A DNA stretch of 64,000 nucleotides, from contig JADKJM010000016.1 of assembly GCA_016721005.1 (NCBI GenBank), positions 186,001-250,000 of the forward strand, in the 5' to 3' direction. Origin of the DNA: Flavobacteriales bacterium (GTDB lineage: Bacteria; Bacteroidota; Bacteroidia; Flavobacteriales_F; PHOS-HE28). Of this stretch, positions 6,998 through 15,810 are shown piece after piece; positions within the stretch are counted from its first letter, which is position 1; each line of letters begins with the position of its first letter. The notes beneath the pieces are model-generated. The model was given only the letters and a program-made list of their open reading frames with translations. It was not told the origin of the DNA and ran no database searches. Both the position numbers and the translations under genes were made by a program.

Positions 6998-9900
6998 TCA
7001 ATCGGTTATGCGCCGAGCGCTGTGACAGAGCATGTTCAACAGCACAGGCGCGCGCTGGTATGTCTGCGTCGTGTATTGCGAAAGTGCGGAGAAGCTCATG
7101 AAGAGTTCGGATTTGGGAAGTCCTGGCGGCTTCCCTCGGCCTGAGACGACGATGATCCGGGCGGCTCCTATTACCATACGCAATTGGTCGAGCAATTCTT
7201 CGACGGTTTTAGCTGTAGGTTCTCGGAACTTTTCCAAGGTGGTGAGGTGGATGACCACATAACCCAGGAGAGGGGCGGTTGCGCGAAGGAAGACCAACAG
7301 TCTACGCCATCTATATGCACTGAAGTCATTCGGATCATCGAGGTTGCAAGCGCTCCACGGCAGCACGAAGACCCCGCCCATGGCGAGTAAGTCCTTGACC
7401 GGAATGTTCTCTTCCGCAGGCTGACTCGGCGTTGCCTCGGTCTTGTAGTGATCGTGTTCTGCGCACCGCTGGATGCGTTCGTCCACAACCGCTACCCCTT
7501 GGCACCAAGAAGTGAAATGGTTCTGTAGCCAGGACATCCTCAGGATCTCCGCGTCTGGCCGGTCGTCCCTCACCTGCGGCTTCATGATCCGGTCCAAGGC
7601 TTTGGGGTAGCGCTGCGCAATCTGTCGTTCTCCTGCCTTGTACTTGGCCAAGATCCGATCAACTGTGATCTCTGTTGTTCCGAGCAGTCCTTTCACGACA
7701 TCTTCGAACCTCGAATGCGCATCGTAGTCAACATTCACCTTAGCTCCTTCTGAACGAGGGTCAAGTGCCTTCCGATCAGCTTTCAGTTTTTCTCGATAGT
7801 CCCACGTTCGCATCGAACTCTCGATCGTTTCGTCCTTATATCGATTGGTGACAAGCCATTGGATCAGCCACTTGTGCCGCAGTTCGACATAAAGTGACTT
7901 CGGGACCCTTGCCAACTCATCCCATGCCGATCTGGCCAAACAGACAATGCATCGCTTGAGGATCTTCGCGTTATGCTCGAGCGCCGCATGCCCGGAACTG
8001 CTTATCTCTATCATTCGGGAGAGACGCTCATGGATCAGGTCGCTAAGCACCAGGTCGGTGCATTCGCCTTCAAGGATCAGCATGATCTCTTGTGGCAATG
8101 CCGCCAAGTCCATCAGTGCATGATCAACAAATGCTTCAACCTCTTTCCGAGTTATGCCGTTTACCGCCAGCATTGAATGCTTGACTACGCTCCGCTGAGC
8201 AAGGAGCCGCCCAAGCACCAAGGTAGCTATGCCGAACTCAGGGAGGGTCAGGATATCCTCCCCTTGGAAAAGCTGGTGTGCGTTCGCGCTCACCACCATG
8301 ACATCCTTCGGACGCATGAGGTAGAATTCGAAACCGAATCCGGTCGGTTCGCCGATGGCTTTCAGTAGCGGCAGGTCAAAAACACTCGTTGTGGCGTACT
8401 TCGCCTCGTCCAGATCCACCATGTCAATACCGCGCAGGTATGCCGCGCAGGCCTTCATCTCCAACATACCCCATGCCTGTCGGCGAACGCGGCCATCGTC
8501 CAGAACCGGGTCATCAATGTCTTTGTTGCGTTTCCGCGCCAAGCCTTGATACGTCAGCTTGCGGTCCTTCTCAGTCTTACTGAGCTTCGTGTACTCTTCG
8601 CTCTCTTCCGACCATCGATCATCCTTGTCATCCATGATCGTCACCTTCAGCATGTCGCCGTGCTTGGGGTCATCCACCTGATCCACTCTCACCGTGTAGG
8701 TCACGGGTGTACCGGCGGGGTGTGCGCCATGCTTCGAACTATTGCGCACTATATTTTCCAAGATCACGTACAGCGCGTGCCGACCCAAAACATCAGATGG
8801 AATGGAAACAAGGATGTCGTCCTTGCCGGTGTAGATCTTCGGATCCCATCGGTAATCAAATCCCGGTGAGCCGGCGATGGTGGTGGTGAGCAGGTGGTTC
8901 TCGGCAAAGCCTTTCAGCAGATCATCCTTGAAGTGCGTGCGCGTTTCAAAGGCGGGCACGGCCGTGGTGATGTCGGCCAGGAAATCCATGCGCTCGCGCA
9001 GGTAGTTGTTGTAGCGGGCGAGCCATTCCTTGAACTGTTCATTATATGGCTTCCATGTTACTTGTGCTTCGTCGTCTATACGGCCAGGAAGCTTAGTGGA
9101 ATCACTTGCAAGCAAGCGCTTCAGCAGGTCGCTCATGGCCTGCTCGGTGGCTAGGGCGTTGAGGCTGTGCGAGCCAAGGTTGTGCGACATCGTCCTCGAC
9201 AACACTTGACTCAAAGACGCACTGCGCGATTGCTTCGTCACTTCATCGAAGAGCTGCGGCAGAAGCGCGTCCTTCGCCTTGGCGATGATCGCAGGACGGA
9301 TATCGAAGAGAATCCGATCGACAATGCTCTCGACCTCCTTCCCCTGTAGATTGCCGATGTCGGTGGTATCGTTGTACAACGTGTAATTGACCCACCCAGG
9401 ACGGCCCGCCTCCGTCTTGACCTGTTGACATAGAAAGAAGATATCGATGGGTTCGGGTTTCTTCCCGCCATCCTTCACAATGCGCCAATCCCGCAGATCC
9501 ACCCCTTCAAGGACCTCGACGTTCTCATGCGAAGGCACCCATTCTACGCCTTGCTTGGGGCAGTAGTAGTAGATGCTTGAGAAGATCAAATAGGTGAGCT
9601 TCTTGAGCTCCTCTTTGCTTATCGGGATGCTGCTGTGATGTCCTGCGATCGCCAAATCCAACTTCCCCTCATCTGACCCGGATCCAATGCCCGATGGTTT
9701 TGCGTACAGCCGCAGGTAGAGAATGTTCTTCGCGTCCCTTTGCCAACCGCCCTTTTCGTCTGCTTGAGCGAACAGAAGGTGCTCGATCTCCTCATCCCTG
9801 GCCCATGCATCCAGTTCATCGTAGTAGTCCTGTTTCGGAATATCGAGCAGGATGTCACCCTTTGCATCGTAGTAAGTGAGCGCACCAAGTTTCAGCGCGA

Positions 9901-10807
9901 TTTGTGCTTTAGGTCCGGCTGCACTAGTGTACTCAAGTGACCCAAGCCTATCCGATACGAATCGCTTGTACCTGATGAACCGTAGGTGCTCAATGTCAAA
10001 GATCCTCTCTCGCGTTAAGCTTGAGCGGTGCCCGTCTGTGTGCTGATCAAGGTAGTCCTTGAACAAGACGGCCAGTAGTTGCCCATACTGCTCAAGTTGC
10101 GCTTTGGTCCCTATCTCCTTCAGTCCGTCCTGTGTCTCTTGAGCGTACCATCCCTTGTACAGCGAAAGTGCTCTCGGATGATTGAAGAACGAAGACGTTT
10201 CGATGTATTGGAACGGTGCCTTTCTTGCATCGGCATCCTTCCCGACGTACAGTTCAACAAACTTGTCCTGTACAGCGGTCAGTCTTTCAAAGACGTCGTC
10301 CTCAAACGGGTTATAGGTGTAAAGGAGGATGGGCGGACGTTGCGCTTGGGGCCGCTTCAACAGATACTGGCCTATTATGCCTGCCCCGTCCTTACGTGCC
10401 TCGTCGAACAGCAAGCCTTGAGCGTTGCGGCTCAAGCCGATGGCCACTGGCGTGCTAAGGGAGTACCAGGGCGAATTCAGTTCCCCACCACCAGGGACCT
10501 TGACCGAATAGCCCCAGTCCATCAGAATGAAGTCCGGCTCGTATTGTTCGAGCAGCTTTACAAGTTGACTGTCCTTCCCCCGCCAAGTCGGAAGCTTCCC
10601 TTTGGTTTTCCCGTTCCGCCACTTGTCGTAGATGCCGCTCAGGTCGTAGTGAAATGGTATGACATCGAACTCCTCCCCGGCAAGATTGGAAAGCTCTTTG
10701 GCCGCAGCTGACAATATCTCGTCAACGTCGTCGATGATGACAACGCGTTTCTTCCGGGGTTTGCCCGGATCACTTGACAGATATGCGGTCGTAGAATGAG
10801 CGTCCAA
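6998..10807 (-). CDS. Receiver / divergent histidine-kinase-like ATPase protein, 1269 aa
   Basis: Residues 20-190 form a receiver-like domain with Asp26-Asp27 (VVIIDDVDE) and a phospho-site candidate Asp97 (FILMDWG). Residues 530-570 contain TMSHNLGSH, a phosphoacceptor-type histidine (His542). Residues 675-795 are a GHKL ATPase domain with N-box ENIVRNSSKHG. The normal DxGxG box is replaced by the acidic MDDKDD, and the last glycine box by WGMLEMKACAAYLRG. The remaining 450 residues are unassigned; the final 130 show a Rossmann-like strand/helix pattern. There is no membrane segment, so the signal must be internal or come from a partner. The start at 10807 overlaps the SDR gene by 38 nt and no later ATG keeps the receiver whole. 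Confidence 0.75.
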   Translation of the reverse strand: MDAHSTTAYLSSDPGKPRKKRVVIIDDVDEILSAAAKELSNLAGEEFDVIPFHYDLSGIYDKWRNGKTKGKLPTWRGKDSQLVKLLEQYEPDFILMDWGYSVKVPGGGELNSPWYSLSTPVAIGLSRNAQGLLFDEARKDGAGIIGQYLLKRPQAQRPPILLYTYNPFEDDVFERLTAVQDKFVELYVGKDADARKAPFQYIETSSFFNHPRALSLYKGWYAQETQDGLKEIGTKAQLEQYGQLLAVLFKDYLDQHTDGHRSSLTRERIFDIEHLRFIRYKRFVSDRLGSLEYTSAAGPKAQIALKLGALTYYDAKGDILLDIPKQDYYDELDAWARDEEIEHLLFAQADEKGGWQRDAKNILYLRLYAKPSGIGSGSDEGKLDLAIAGHHSSIPISKEELKKLTYLIFSSIYYYCPKQGVEWVPSHENVEVLEGVDLRDWRIVKDGGKKPEPIDIFFLCQQVKTEAGRPGWVNYTLYNDTTDIGNLQGKEVESIVDRILFDIRPAIIAKAKDALLPQLFDEVTKQSRSASLSQVLSRTMSHNLGSHSLNALATEQAMSDLLKRLLASDSTKLPGRIDDEAQVTWKPYNEQFKEWLARYNNYLRERMDFLADITTAVPAFETRTHFKDDLLKGFAENHLLTTTIAGSPGFDYRWDPKIYTGKDDILVSIPSDVLGRHALYVILENIVRNSSKHGAHPAGTPVTYTVRVDQVDDPKHGDMLKVTIMDDKDDRWSEESEEYTKLSKTEKDRKLTYQGLARKRNKDIDDPVLDDGRVRRQAWGMLEMKACAAYLRGIDMVDLDEAKYATTSVFDLPLLKAIGEPTGFGFEFYLMRPKDVMVVSANAHQLFQGEDILTLPEFGIATLVLGRLLAQRSVVKHSMLAVNGITRKEVEAFVDHALMDLAALPQEIMLILEGECTDLVLSDLIHERLSRMIEISSSGHAALEHNAKILKRCIVCLARSAWDELARVPKSLYVELRHKWLIQWLVTNRYKDETIESSMRTWDYREKLKADRKALDPRSEGAKVNVDYDAHSRFEDVVKGLLGTTEITVDRILAKYKAGERQIAQRYPKALDRIMKPQVRDDRPDAEILRMSWLQNHFTSWCQGVAVVDERIQRCAEHDHYKTEATPSQPAEENIPVKDLLAMGGVFVLPWSACNLDDPNDFSAYRWRRLLVFLRATAPLLGYVVIHLTTLEKFREPTAKTVEELLDQLRMVIGAARIIVVSGRGKPPGLPKSELFMSFSALSQYTTQTYQRAPVLLNMLCHSARRITD

Positions 10808-11501
10808 AGAAAGTTGGGCTATGCTTGTAAAGATGGATGGTATTGCCCGAACTCATAGTAGGTAACTGCGTGAACTGCATCACCTGCTGGGCAATCTCAT
10901 TCGGCTCCAGCCAATGCGCGAAGTCGCCGTCGGGTTTCAGGTTCCGTTCGTAGGGCGTATCGATCGTCGATAGCTGGAACACGTTGCTCATGATGCGGTG
11001 CTCATAATGCTCGTTCGCGAGGCAGCCCATGAACGTCTCCAAGGCGCTTTTCGCGGCAGAGAAGGCACCCATCCGGGGATAGCGATACTTCACTGATGTG
11101 CAACTGAACCCGATGAAGTGGCCGCCACCACGTTGGATCTGTAGCGGGAGCACGTAGGTAGCGGTGTTCTGCACCGAAAGGAAATTGGACGCCATGATCT
11201 CCTGGGCCTCCGCGATATCAACTCCGAGCAAGGGAACGTGCCCATGGCGAAAGAACCTGCCCACCGCATTGATCACATGAAAGGGTCCGCTGAAGAACTC
11301 CTCGCAACGCTTGGTCAGGTCGGCAAGTGAGTTGCGGTCCATCAGATCGACGTTGGGGATGAAGACCAGCCGATCCGAGGTAGGCCATTCTTCTTTCATC
11401 GCACTGCGCGAAGTAGCGATCACATAATGCCCTGCGCTGTGCAGTTGAATGGCCAGTGCCCTCCCCAAAGCGCCATTCGCACCCGTCACCAAGTAGTTCA
11501 T
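10770..11501 (-). CDS. SDR-fold protein with Tyr-to-Phe in the active site, 243 aa
   Basis: The N-terminus has the nucleotide-binding motif TGANGALG (residues 6-13), followed by NAVG, Ser133 in GFSCTS and the helix FSAAK. In active short-chain dehydrogenases this last motif is YxxxK; here residue 147 is Phe (codon TTC) while Lys151 remains, so the proton donor is missing. It may be an NAD(P)-binding sensor or a scaffold, not an enzyme; this is inference. The ATG at 11501 gives the usual SDR start. A TTG at 11546 with a good AGGAG six bases upstream would add 15 residues. It lies between the ABC ATPase gene and the kinase-like gene and overlaps the latter by 38 nt. Confidence 0.8.
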   Translation of the reverse strand: MNYLVTGANGALGRALAIQLHSAGHYVIATSRSAMKEEWPTSDRLVFIPNVDLMDRNSLADLTKRCEEFFSGPFHVINAVGRFFRHGHVPLLGVDIAEAQEIMASNFLSVQNTATYVLPLQIQRGGGHFIGFSCTSVKYRYPRMGAFSAAKSALETFMGCLANEHYEHRIMSNVFQLSTIDTPYERNLKPDGDFAHWLEPNEIAQQVMQFTQLPTMSSGNTIHLYKHSPTFFGRSFYDRISVK

Positions 11502-11555
11502 CGTCACACTATCCTTCGTTTGCTGGTCCATGTTCTGGTCGTTCAATTCTTGCTC

Positions 11556-12527
11556 CTACTTGGCAACTGTCGCGCCGATCCTCAACTCGGCCTGCACCAA
11601 GTCGCCGGGCTTCGCGTCTTGGGCCAATTCGTTCTGTACGATCAACTCCGATCCACTCACCAAGTGCTCCATAAAGGTGTATTGGGCGGAGCGCGCGGTT
11701 ACCCGGCAGTTCGCTTGTGCGCCTTCGGCACGTTCCACTCGCCCAACGGCAACAGGTCGGCCTGTGCCTGTTGAGGCGACACCATCCATGAGCACGTTGG
11801 TCGCCGGGAAACCGTGCGCGAGCGCTGCATCCACCGTGGGCGGCGCTTGCAGGAATGCGCTCATGGTCGTGTGCAGCACGCGAACGTTGTTCTGGCCTTG
11901 AACGGGTGCGAGGTAGAGCACCTCATCGACCACCATCTCCGCTTCGGCCACATGGTGGGTCACGTAGATCACGCGGAGCTTGGAGCGTTCCGCGATCTTC
12001 CGCAAGCTGATAAGGAAAGCACGCTTCACTGCGGCGTCAAGCCCGTTGCAAGGTTCATCGAGCAAGAGCACGTCCGGTCGCACGCTCAGCGCGCGCAACA
12101 TGGAGAGGCGCTGGCGCTGGCCGCCGCTCAGTTGCGTTACCGGGCGTTTGGCGGTAACGATGTCCGAAAGCCCGAGGTCGGTCACGAGCTGTTCGTACAG
12201 CGCTTCATCGAACCTGTCGCGATGCGCCCCGGCCAATGAGAAGTAGCGGGCATTGTGCTCTACTGGCAAGTGCTCGAAGAGCACAGGTTCCTGTGGCACG
12301 TAGGAGATGACCGGAAGCGATGGCTCGAAAGCGATGCTGCCGGAAGTGGGCTTCTCCAAACCCAAGAGCAAGCGCAGCAAGGTGCTTTTGCCCGAACCGC
12401 TTGGGCCCATGAGCGCGACCACGGAGGATTGGTCGGCTTGACCGGTCAGGTCCAGATCGACCTCGCTGAAGAGTTCCGCCTGACGTGGGTAAGCGAAGGA
12501 GAGCTTATGGAAACGGAGGCCGGTCAT
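11556..12527 (-). CDS. ABC importer ATP-binding protein, 323 aa
   Basis: The nucleotide-binding domain is complete: Walker A GPSGSGKST (residues 41-49), a Q-loop in YVPQEP, signature LSGGQRQR, Walker B VLLLDEP and a switch histidine in VTHH. The last 110 residues resemble a small TOBE/MOP-type regulatory domain, as in importers of oxyanions, iron or sugars. Its ATG overlaps the permease stop (ATGA), so I rejected a longer frame starting inside the permease gene. It powers uptake through the permease at 12524-14146 using the binding protein at 14139-15488. The substrate is not evident. Confidence 0.9.
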   Translation of the reverse strand: MTGLRFHKLSFAYPRQAELFSEVDLDLTGQADQSSVVALMGPSGSGKSTLLRLLLGLEKPTSGSIAFEPSLPVISYVPQEPVLFEHLPVEHNARYFSLAGAHRDRFDEALYEQLVTDLGLSDIVTAKRPVTQLSGGQRQRLSMLRALSVRPDVLLLDEPCNGLDAAVKRAFLISLRKIAERSKLRVIYVTHHVAEAEMVVDEVLYLAPVQGQNNVRVLHTTMSAFLQAPPTVDAALAHGFPATNVLMDGVASTGTGRPVAVGRVERAEGAQANCRVTARSAQYTFMEHLVSGSELIVQNELAQDAKPGDLVQAELRIGATVAK

Positions 12528-14146
12528 GAGGTGAGCGATGCACGGTGCCCGCGTTCGACGATGGTGCGCCAGAGCAACACGGAAGTGAAGGACAGGAAAA
12601 GTGACATCCACAGAAAAGCGGCCGCATGGCGCAGGTCGGCCGCGCGACCGGTGATGAGCATCTTGAGATTGGCCGCGAACGAGGGGATGAAGTCGGAGAA
12701 GAGGTTGTTCACCACGCCTTCGTTCCATATCAACGAGAACGCGAGAATGAAAAGCAAAAGGTATTCAGCCTTGAATCGTTGCAGGAAGCTGGTGCGCGCC
12801 AATTGCCATTTGGAAACACCGTGCAAGCGCAAGTAGTCCAACTCGGAAGAGGACACCCGGAAGTGTGAGAACAACACGAAGCTGCCGAGCAAGGGTTTGG
12901 TGAGCAGCATGTGACCAGCCACCCAGATGGGCCAAATGACGGAGGTCCATTCGTAGCCGAGGTAACCCATCCAGGCGTGCCCGCTCAAGAGCACCAACAA
13001 GGGCGGGACCAGCAGCAAGGCCACAAGGCCGAGGAAGAAGGGGAGCGAGCGCGGGCTGAACGAACTGAGACGGTCCTTCCAACCGATGCGCGCGGCCATG
13101 CCCATGGCGATGGCGACGCTACCCGCCACGACCGTCGCGATCAAGGTCATACCCAAGGAAGGCAGCAGGTGCATGATCCCAGCGCCCGCAACAAAGGGCA
13201 AACGTGCGAGCGCGAGAACGATAGGCAGAACGACCGCTGCAAGCATTGCCCAAGCGATGCCGCGACCTATGATCGTTCCCGCTGTTGGCACGACGTTCAT
13301 GTCGGTTGTGGCCTTCGGATAGCTGCGTGATCGCGTGACGAGCTTCAAGCAGGCATACACCAACAGGAAGAAGACGGCAAGAACGAGCAGCACGGCCAAG
13401 AAGGTGGTCGCACCCGCACCGAAGGCCAATTGCTCGGCTTTCTCCGGGCCGGCCACCAGCATGGATTGGTAGGAGCGCGACAACCAGTTGGTTACCAATT
13501 CGGAATCGGTGCCTGGCGACGGCTTGAAGAGGTATTGCATCTTGCTCTCTTCATACACCGTGAAGAGGAACACGATGCTGGTGAGCATGATGAGCAGATC
13601 GCGCGAGCGGGGCAGATAGATGTCCTTGATGCGCTGATAACGCGAGAAGCCCGTGGCGCGTGAATAGTCCAGGACCGTGGCGGGGATGCTTTGGAAGTGC
13701 AGCCAGAACAAGTAGGTGAACAGGATGCCATATTGCCAACCGTGCAGCACGATGAGGAAAGCCAACTTGCCTACGACCGTTCCATTCGCGGTTGCGCTGA
13801 ACAACTCGGTATTGCCGAGCAGCACTTTGCAGAGGAAGGCGATGGAGATGTTGCCCAAGGTGATGGGCAGGATGAGCACCGACAACCATTTACCCAAGCG
13901 CGAATGGGCCGTGAGCCGCACCATGCCAAGCGCTGAAGCGAAGGCGATACCAACGATGAGCATGGCAGCGAGCAACGCGACAGTGATACTCCGTAACAGC
14001 GCTGGTCTGTACGCCTTGTCCGGGTCGGACAACAGCGACAGGTCGAGCGAGGGCAGGCGTAAAAGAAAGGGCACGAGGATCAGTGCGACCAGTGCGAACA
14101 ACAGGATCGCACCCAACCTCCACCCAACGACCGACCGGTTATTCAT
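12524..14146 (-). CDS. ABC importer permease, two fused membrane halves, 540 aa
   Basis: Two homologous halves of about six membrane segments each are fused in one chain, as in FbpB- or ThiP-type permeases. Each half has an EAA-like cytoplasmic loop where the ATPase docks: DYSRATGFSRYQRIKDIYLP in the first and ELDYLRLHGVSKWQLARTSF in the second. The start at 14146 overlaps the end of the binding-protein gene by 8 nt (ATGAATAA). The fused form means one permease gene serves the whole transporter with a homodimer of the ATPase. The substrate cannot be told from the sequence. Confidence 0.88.
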   Translation of the reverse strand: MNNRSVVGWRLGAILLFALVALILVPFLLRLPSLDLSLLSDPDKAYRPALLRSITVALLAAMLIVGIAFASALGMVRLTAHSRLGKWLSVLILPITLGNISIAFLCKVLLGNTELFSATANGTVVGKLAFLIVLHGWQYGILFTYLFWLHFQSIPATVLDYSRATGFSRYQRIKDIYLPRSRDLLIMLTSIVFLFTVYEESKMQYLFKPSPGTDSELVTNWLSRSYQSMLVAGPEKAEQLAFGAGATTFLAVLLVLAVFFLLVYACLKLVTRSRSYPKATTDMNVVPTAGTIIGRGIAWAMLAAVVLPIVLALARLPFVAGAGIMHLLPSLGMTLIATVVAGSVAIAMGMAARIGWKDRLSSFSPRSLPFFLGLVALLLVPPLLVLLSGHAWMGYLGYEWTSVIWPIWVAGHMLLTKPLLGSFVLFSHFRVSSSELDYLRLHGVSKWQLARTSFLQRFKAEYLLLFILAFSLIWNEGVVNNLFSDFIPSFAANLKMLITGRAADLRHAAAFLWMSLFLSFTSVLLWRTIVERGHRASLTS

Positions 14147-15488
14147 AGAAGGCACCGCGCTCTTTCTCGATCTGCTCCTGGGCGGCGCGCAAGCCATCAG
14201 CCACTGTCGCTTCGCCATTCCAGATGCGCTGTAGAGCCGTGGTGAGCGAGGTGGAAACGAGGTCGGCATCGGGACCGGCTTCGAGCATGTAGTCGGCGCG
14301 TTCCAAGGAGACCTTCAGCGCAGCAGCGAACGGAACGTTCTGGACTTCGGGTGCATCGTAGGCACTGCGGATGGGTGAGCAGAGACCGTGTTGGATCATG
14401 CGCACCTGGTTCTCCTTGCGCAGCAAGAAGCGCACGAGGTCAAAGGCCTCCTTCGGCGACTTCGACTTCTTGTTGATGTAGAAGGAACCTCCGGCGATCA
14501 TCGAATGACCTCCGGGAGTTGGCGCAAAGCCGAAGCGCTCATCGCGATTTCCAGCGCCATCCTCGATCAGGCCTTGCACGTAATCGCTCCATACCAAGGC
14601 CATGGCCACCTTGCCTTTCTTCAGGACGTTGCGTTGCTCCACGCCATCGGTGGTGGTGAAGTTGCCCGCGTTGAAGGGTTTGAGGGAGAGATAGAACTCG
14701 GTAGCCGTTACGGCCTCCGGGCTATCGAGCATCACGCGCGTGGAAGGGCTGCCTTTCCATCCCTGCCCCTTGTCCATGACCTTGCCCCCGAACGATTGGA
14801 AGATGCCGCACCATTCGTAGTAGAGCCATCCGCCTGTGGAGCCTTGCAGGCAAACCCCGCTGAGGCCCTTGTCGGGCTGGGTGAAGAACTCGGCCACACG
14901 CCGGAAGTGCTCCAAGTCCTGAGGCACGGCAAGTTCTTCGTTGTACTTGGCTTGGTAGGCCGCCCGCTGCGCAGCATCCGCGAAGAGCTCCTTGTTGTAG
15001 GTGAGCAACATCGTATTGGCCGCGAACGGGTAGGCCATGGCACCGATAGCTTCGTCGGAGGGGTTCTTCGGGTCCTTGTAGTAGTAGCCGACCTCCTTCC
15101 AGATGTTCGGGAACAGGTCAGCCTCCAATGCCGCGTCATCGCCGGGGCTCATCTTCTTCAACTCGTCGAGCGTGTAGACGTAGTCGTTCTTGAAGAAGGA
15201 GGACAGCGAGAAGTTGTACTGGAGCACGAGGTCGTACAGCCCCGTTCCGTTCGCAAAATCCTGGTTGGACTTGGTGAAGGCGTCCTCGAAACTGTTGGGC
15301 TTAAAGTCGAGCTTCACGCCGGTGGCCTTGTGGTATTCGTCCGTGAAGACCTGCATGGCCTGGAGGGAACCGGAGTTCTCGCCAAGGATGGTGAGCTTCT
15401 TCTCGGTGGGTTCGGTGCAGGCGGCAAGGAAAGCTACCGCCATGGCGGCTGCGAACTTCAGGGTGTGCTTCGGTAGGTGCATGTTCAT
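14139..15488 (-). CDS. ABC importer substrate-binding lipoprotein, family 1, 449 aa
   Basis: The signal peptide ends in a lipobox at Cys24 (FLAAC), so the protein is anchored at the membrane. The mature protein has the family 1 extracellular solute-binding layout: LTILGENSG at the first strand, YDLVLQYNFS, AMAYPFAANTMLLTYNKELF and GGSFYINKKSKSPKEAFDLVRFLL. The fold is known for sugars, iron and other ligands, and I cannot choose among them. The ATG at 15488 gives the best signal peptide; another ATG lies two codons later. It is the first gene of the long minus-strand run. A TAGGTTTG box lies 27 nt upstream and tandem CCCCGGAAAA boxes lie above that. Confidence 0.88.
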   Translation of the reverse strand: MNMHLPKHTLKFAAAMAVAFLAACTEPTEKKLTILGENSGSLQAMQVFTDEYHKATGVKLDFKPNSFEDAFTKSNQDFANGTGLYDLVLQYNFSLSSFFKNDYVYTLDELKKMSPGDDAALEADLFPNIWKEVGYYYKDPKNPSDEAIGAMAYPFAANTMLLTYNKELFADAAQRAAYQAKYNEELAVPQDLEHFRRVAEFFTQPDKGLSGVCLQGSTGGWLYYEWCGIFQSFGGKVMDKGQGWKGSPSTRVMLDSPEAVTATEFYLSLKPFNAGNFTTTDGVEQRNVLKKGKVAMALVWSDYVQGLIEDGAGNRDERFGFAPTPGGHSMIAGGSFYINKKSKSPKEAFDLVRFLLRKENQVRMIQHGLCSPIRSAYDAPEVQNVPFAAALKVSLERADYMLEAGPDADLVSTSLTTALQRIWNGEATVADGLRAAQEQIEKERGAFYE

Positions 15489-15515
15489 GGGAATGGAAGC
15501 CTCGACTTCCGGGAT

Positions 15516-15523
15516 CAAACCTA
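15516..15523 (-). promoter_or_regulatory. Probable -7 promoter box (TAGGTTTG) of the ABC/phosphorelay operon
   Basis: On the minus strand the sequence TAGGTTTG matches the Bacteroidota -7 consensus TAnnTTTG exactly and lies 27 nt before the ATG at 15488. No clear TTG -33 box is seen; that region is occupied by the tandem CCCCGGAAAA repeats, as would fit an activator-dependent promoter. Confidence 0.5.
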
Positions 15524-15533
15524 GGTATGGGGT

Positions 15534-15556
15534 GGGTTTTCCGGGGTTTTCCGGGG
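15534..15556 (-). promoter_or_regulatory. Tandem CCCCGGAAAA repeats over the -33 region
   Basis: Read on the minus strand, CCCCGGAAAA occurs twice in direct succession, followed by CCC. The period of 10 bp is one helical turn. The repeats begin about 11 bp upstream of the TAGGTTTG box. A divergent AraC-family gene starts 255 nt away. I infer an activator or repressor site. Single related copies lie at 1028-1040 and 1381-1394. Confidence 0.4.
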
Positions 15557-15810
15557 AGGGTGATGGCTAGGGTCGGGCCAGATATCCCGGAAGACGGAAC
15601 CGCGCTCGGCCCGCGTTGTTCCCACTCCGCCGTTAGCAAGACGAGCAGGCAGCCGGATGAAACAGGTCCCAAGGATCGCGATCTTCAACTCGCGATCCGT
15701 CCATCCTGAACCACCAACTATCTGCCCTTTTGGTGAGCAAACGAGCCTTCGTCCCATAATCGCGAACAGCCTGGGCCTGTGACCGTCGCGGTTCGCAAAA
15801 CGTGCGAACC

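Noticed and set aside
14388..15476. 362-codon open frame opposite the ABC binding-protein gene
   Set aside because: The minus-strand gene has a lipobox and family motifs; the plus frame has none.
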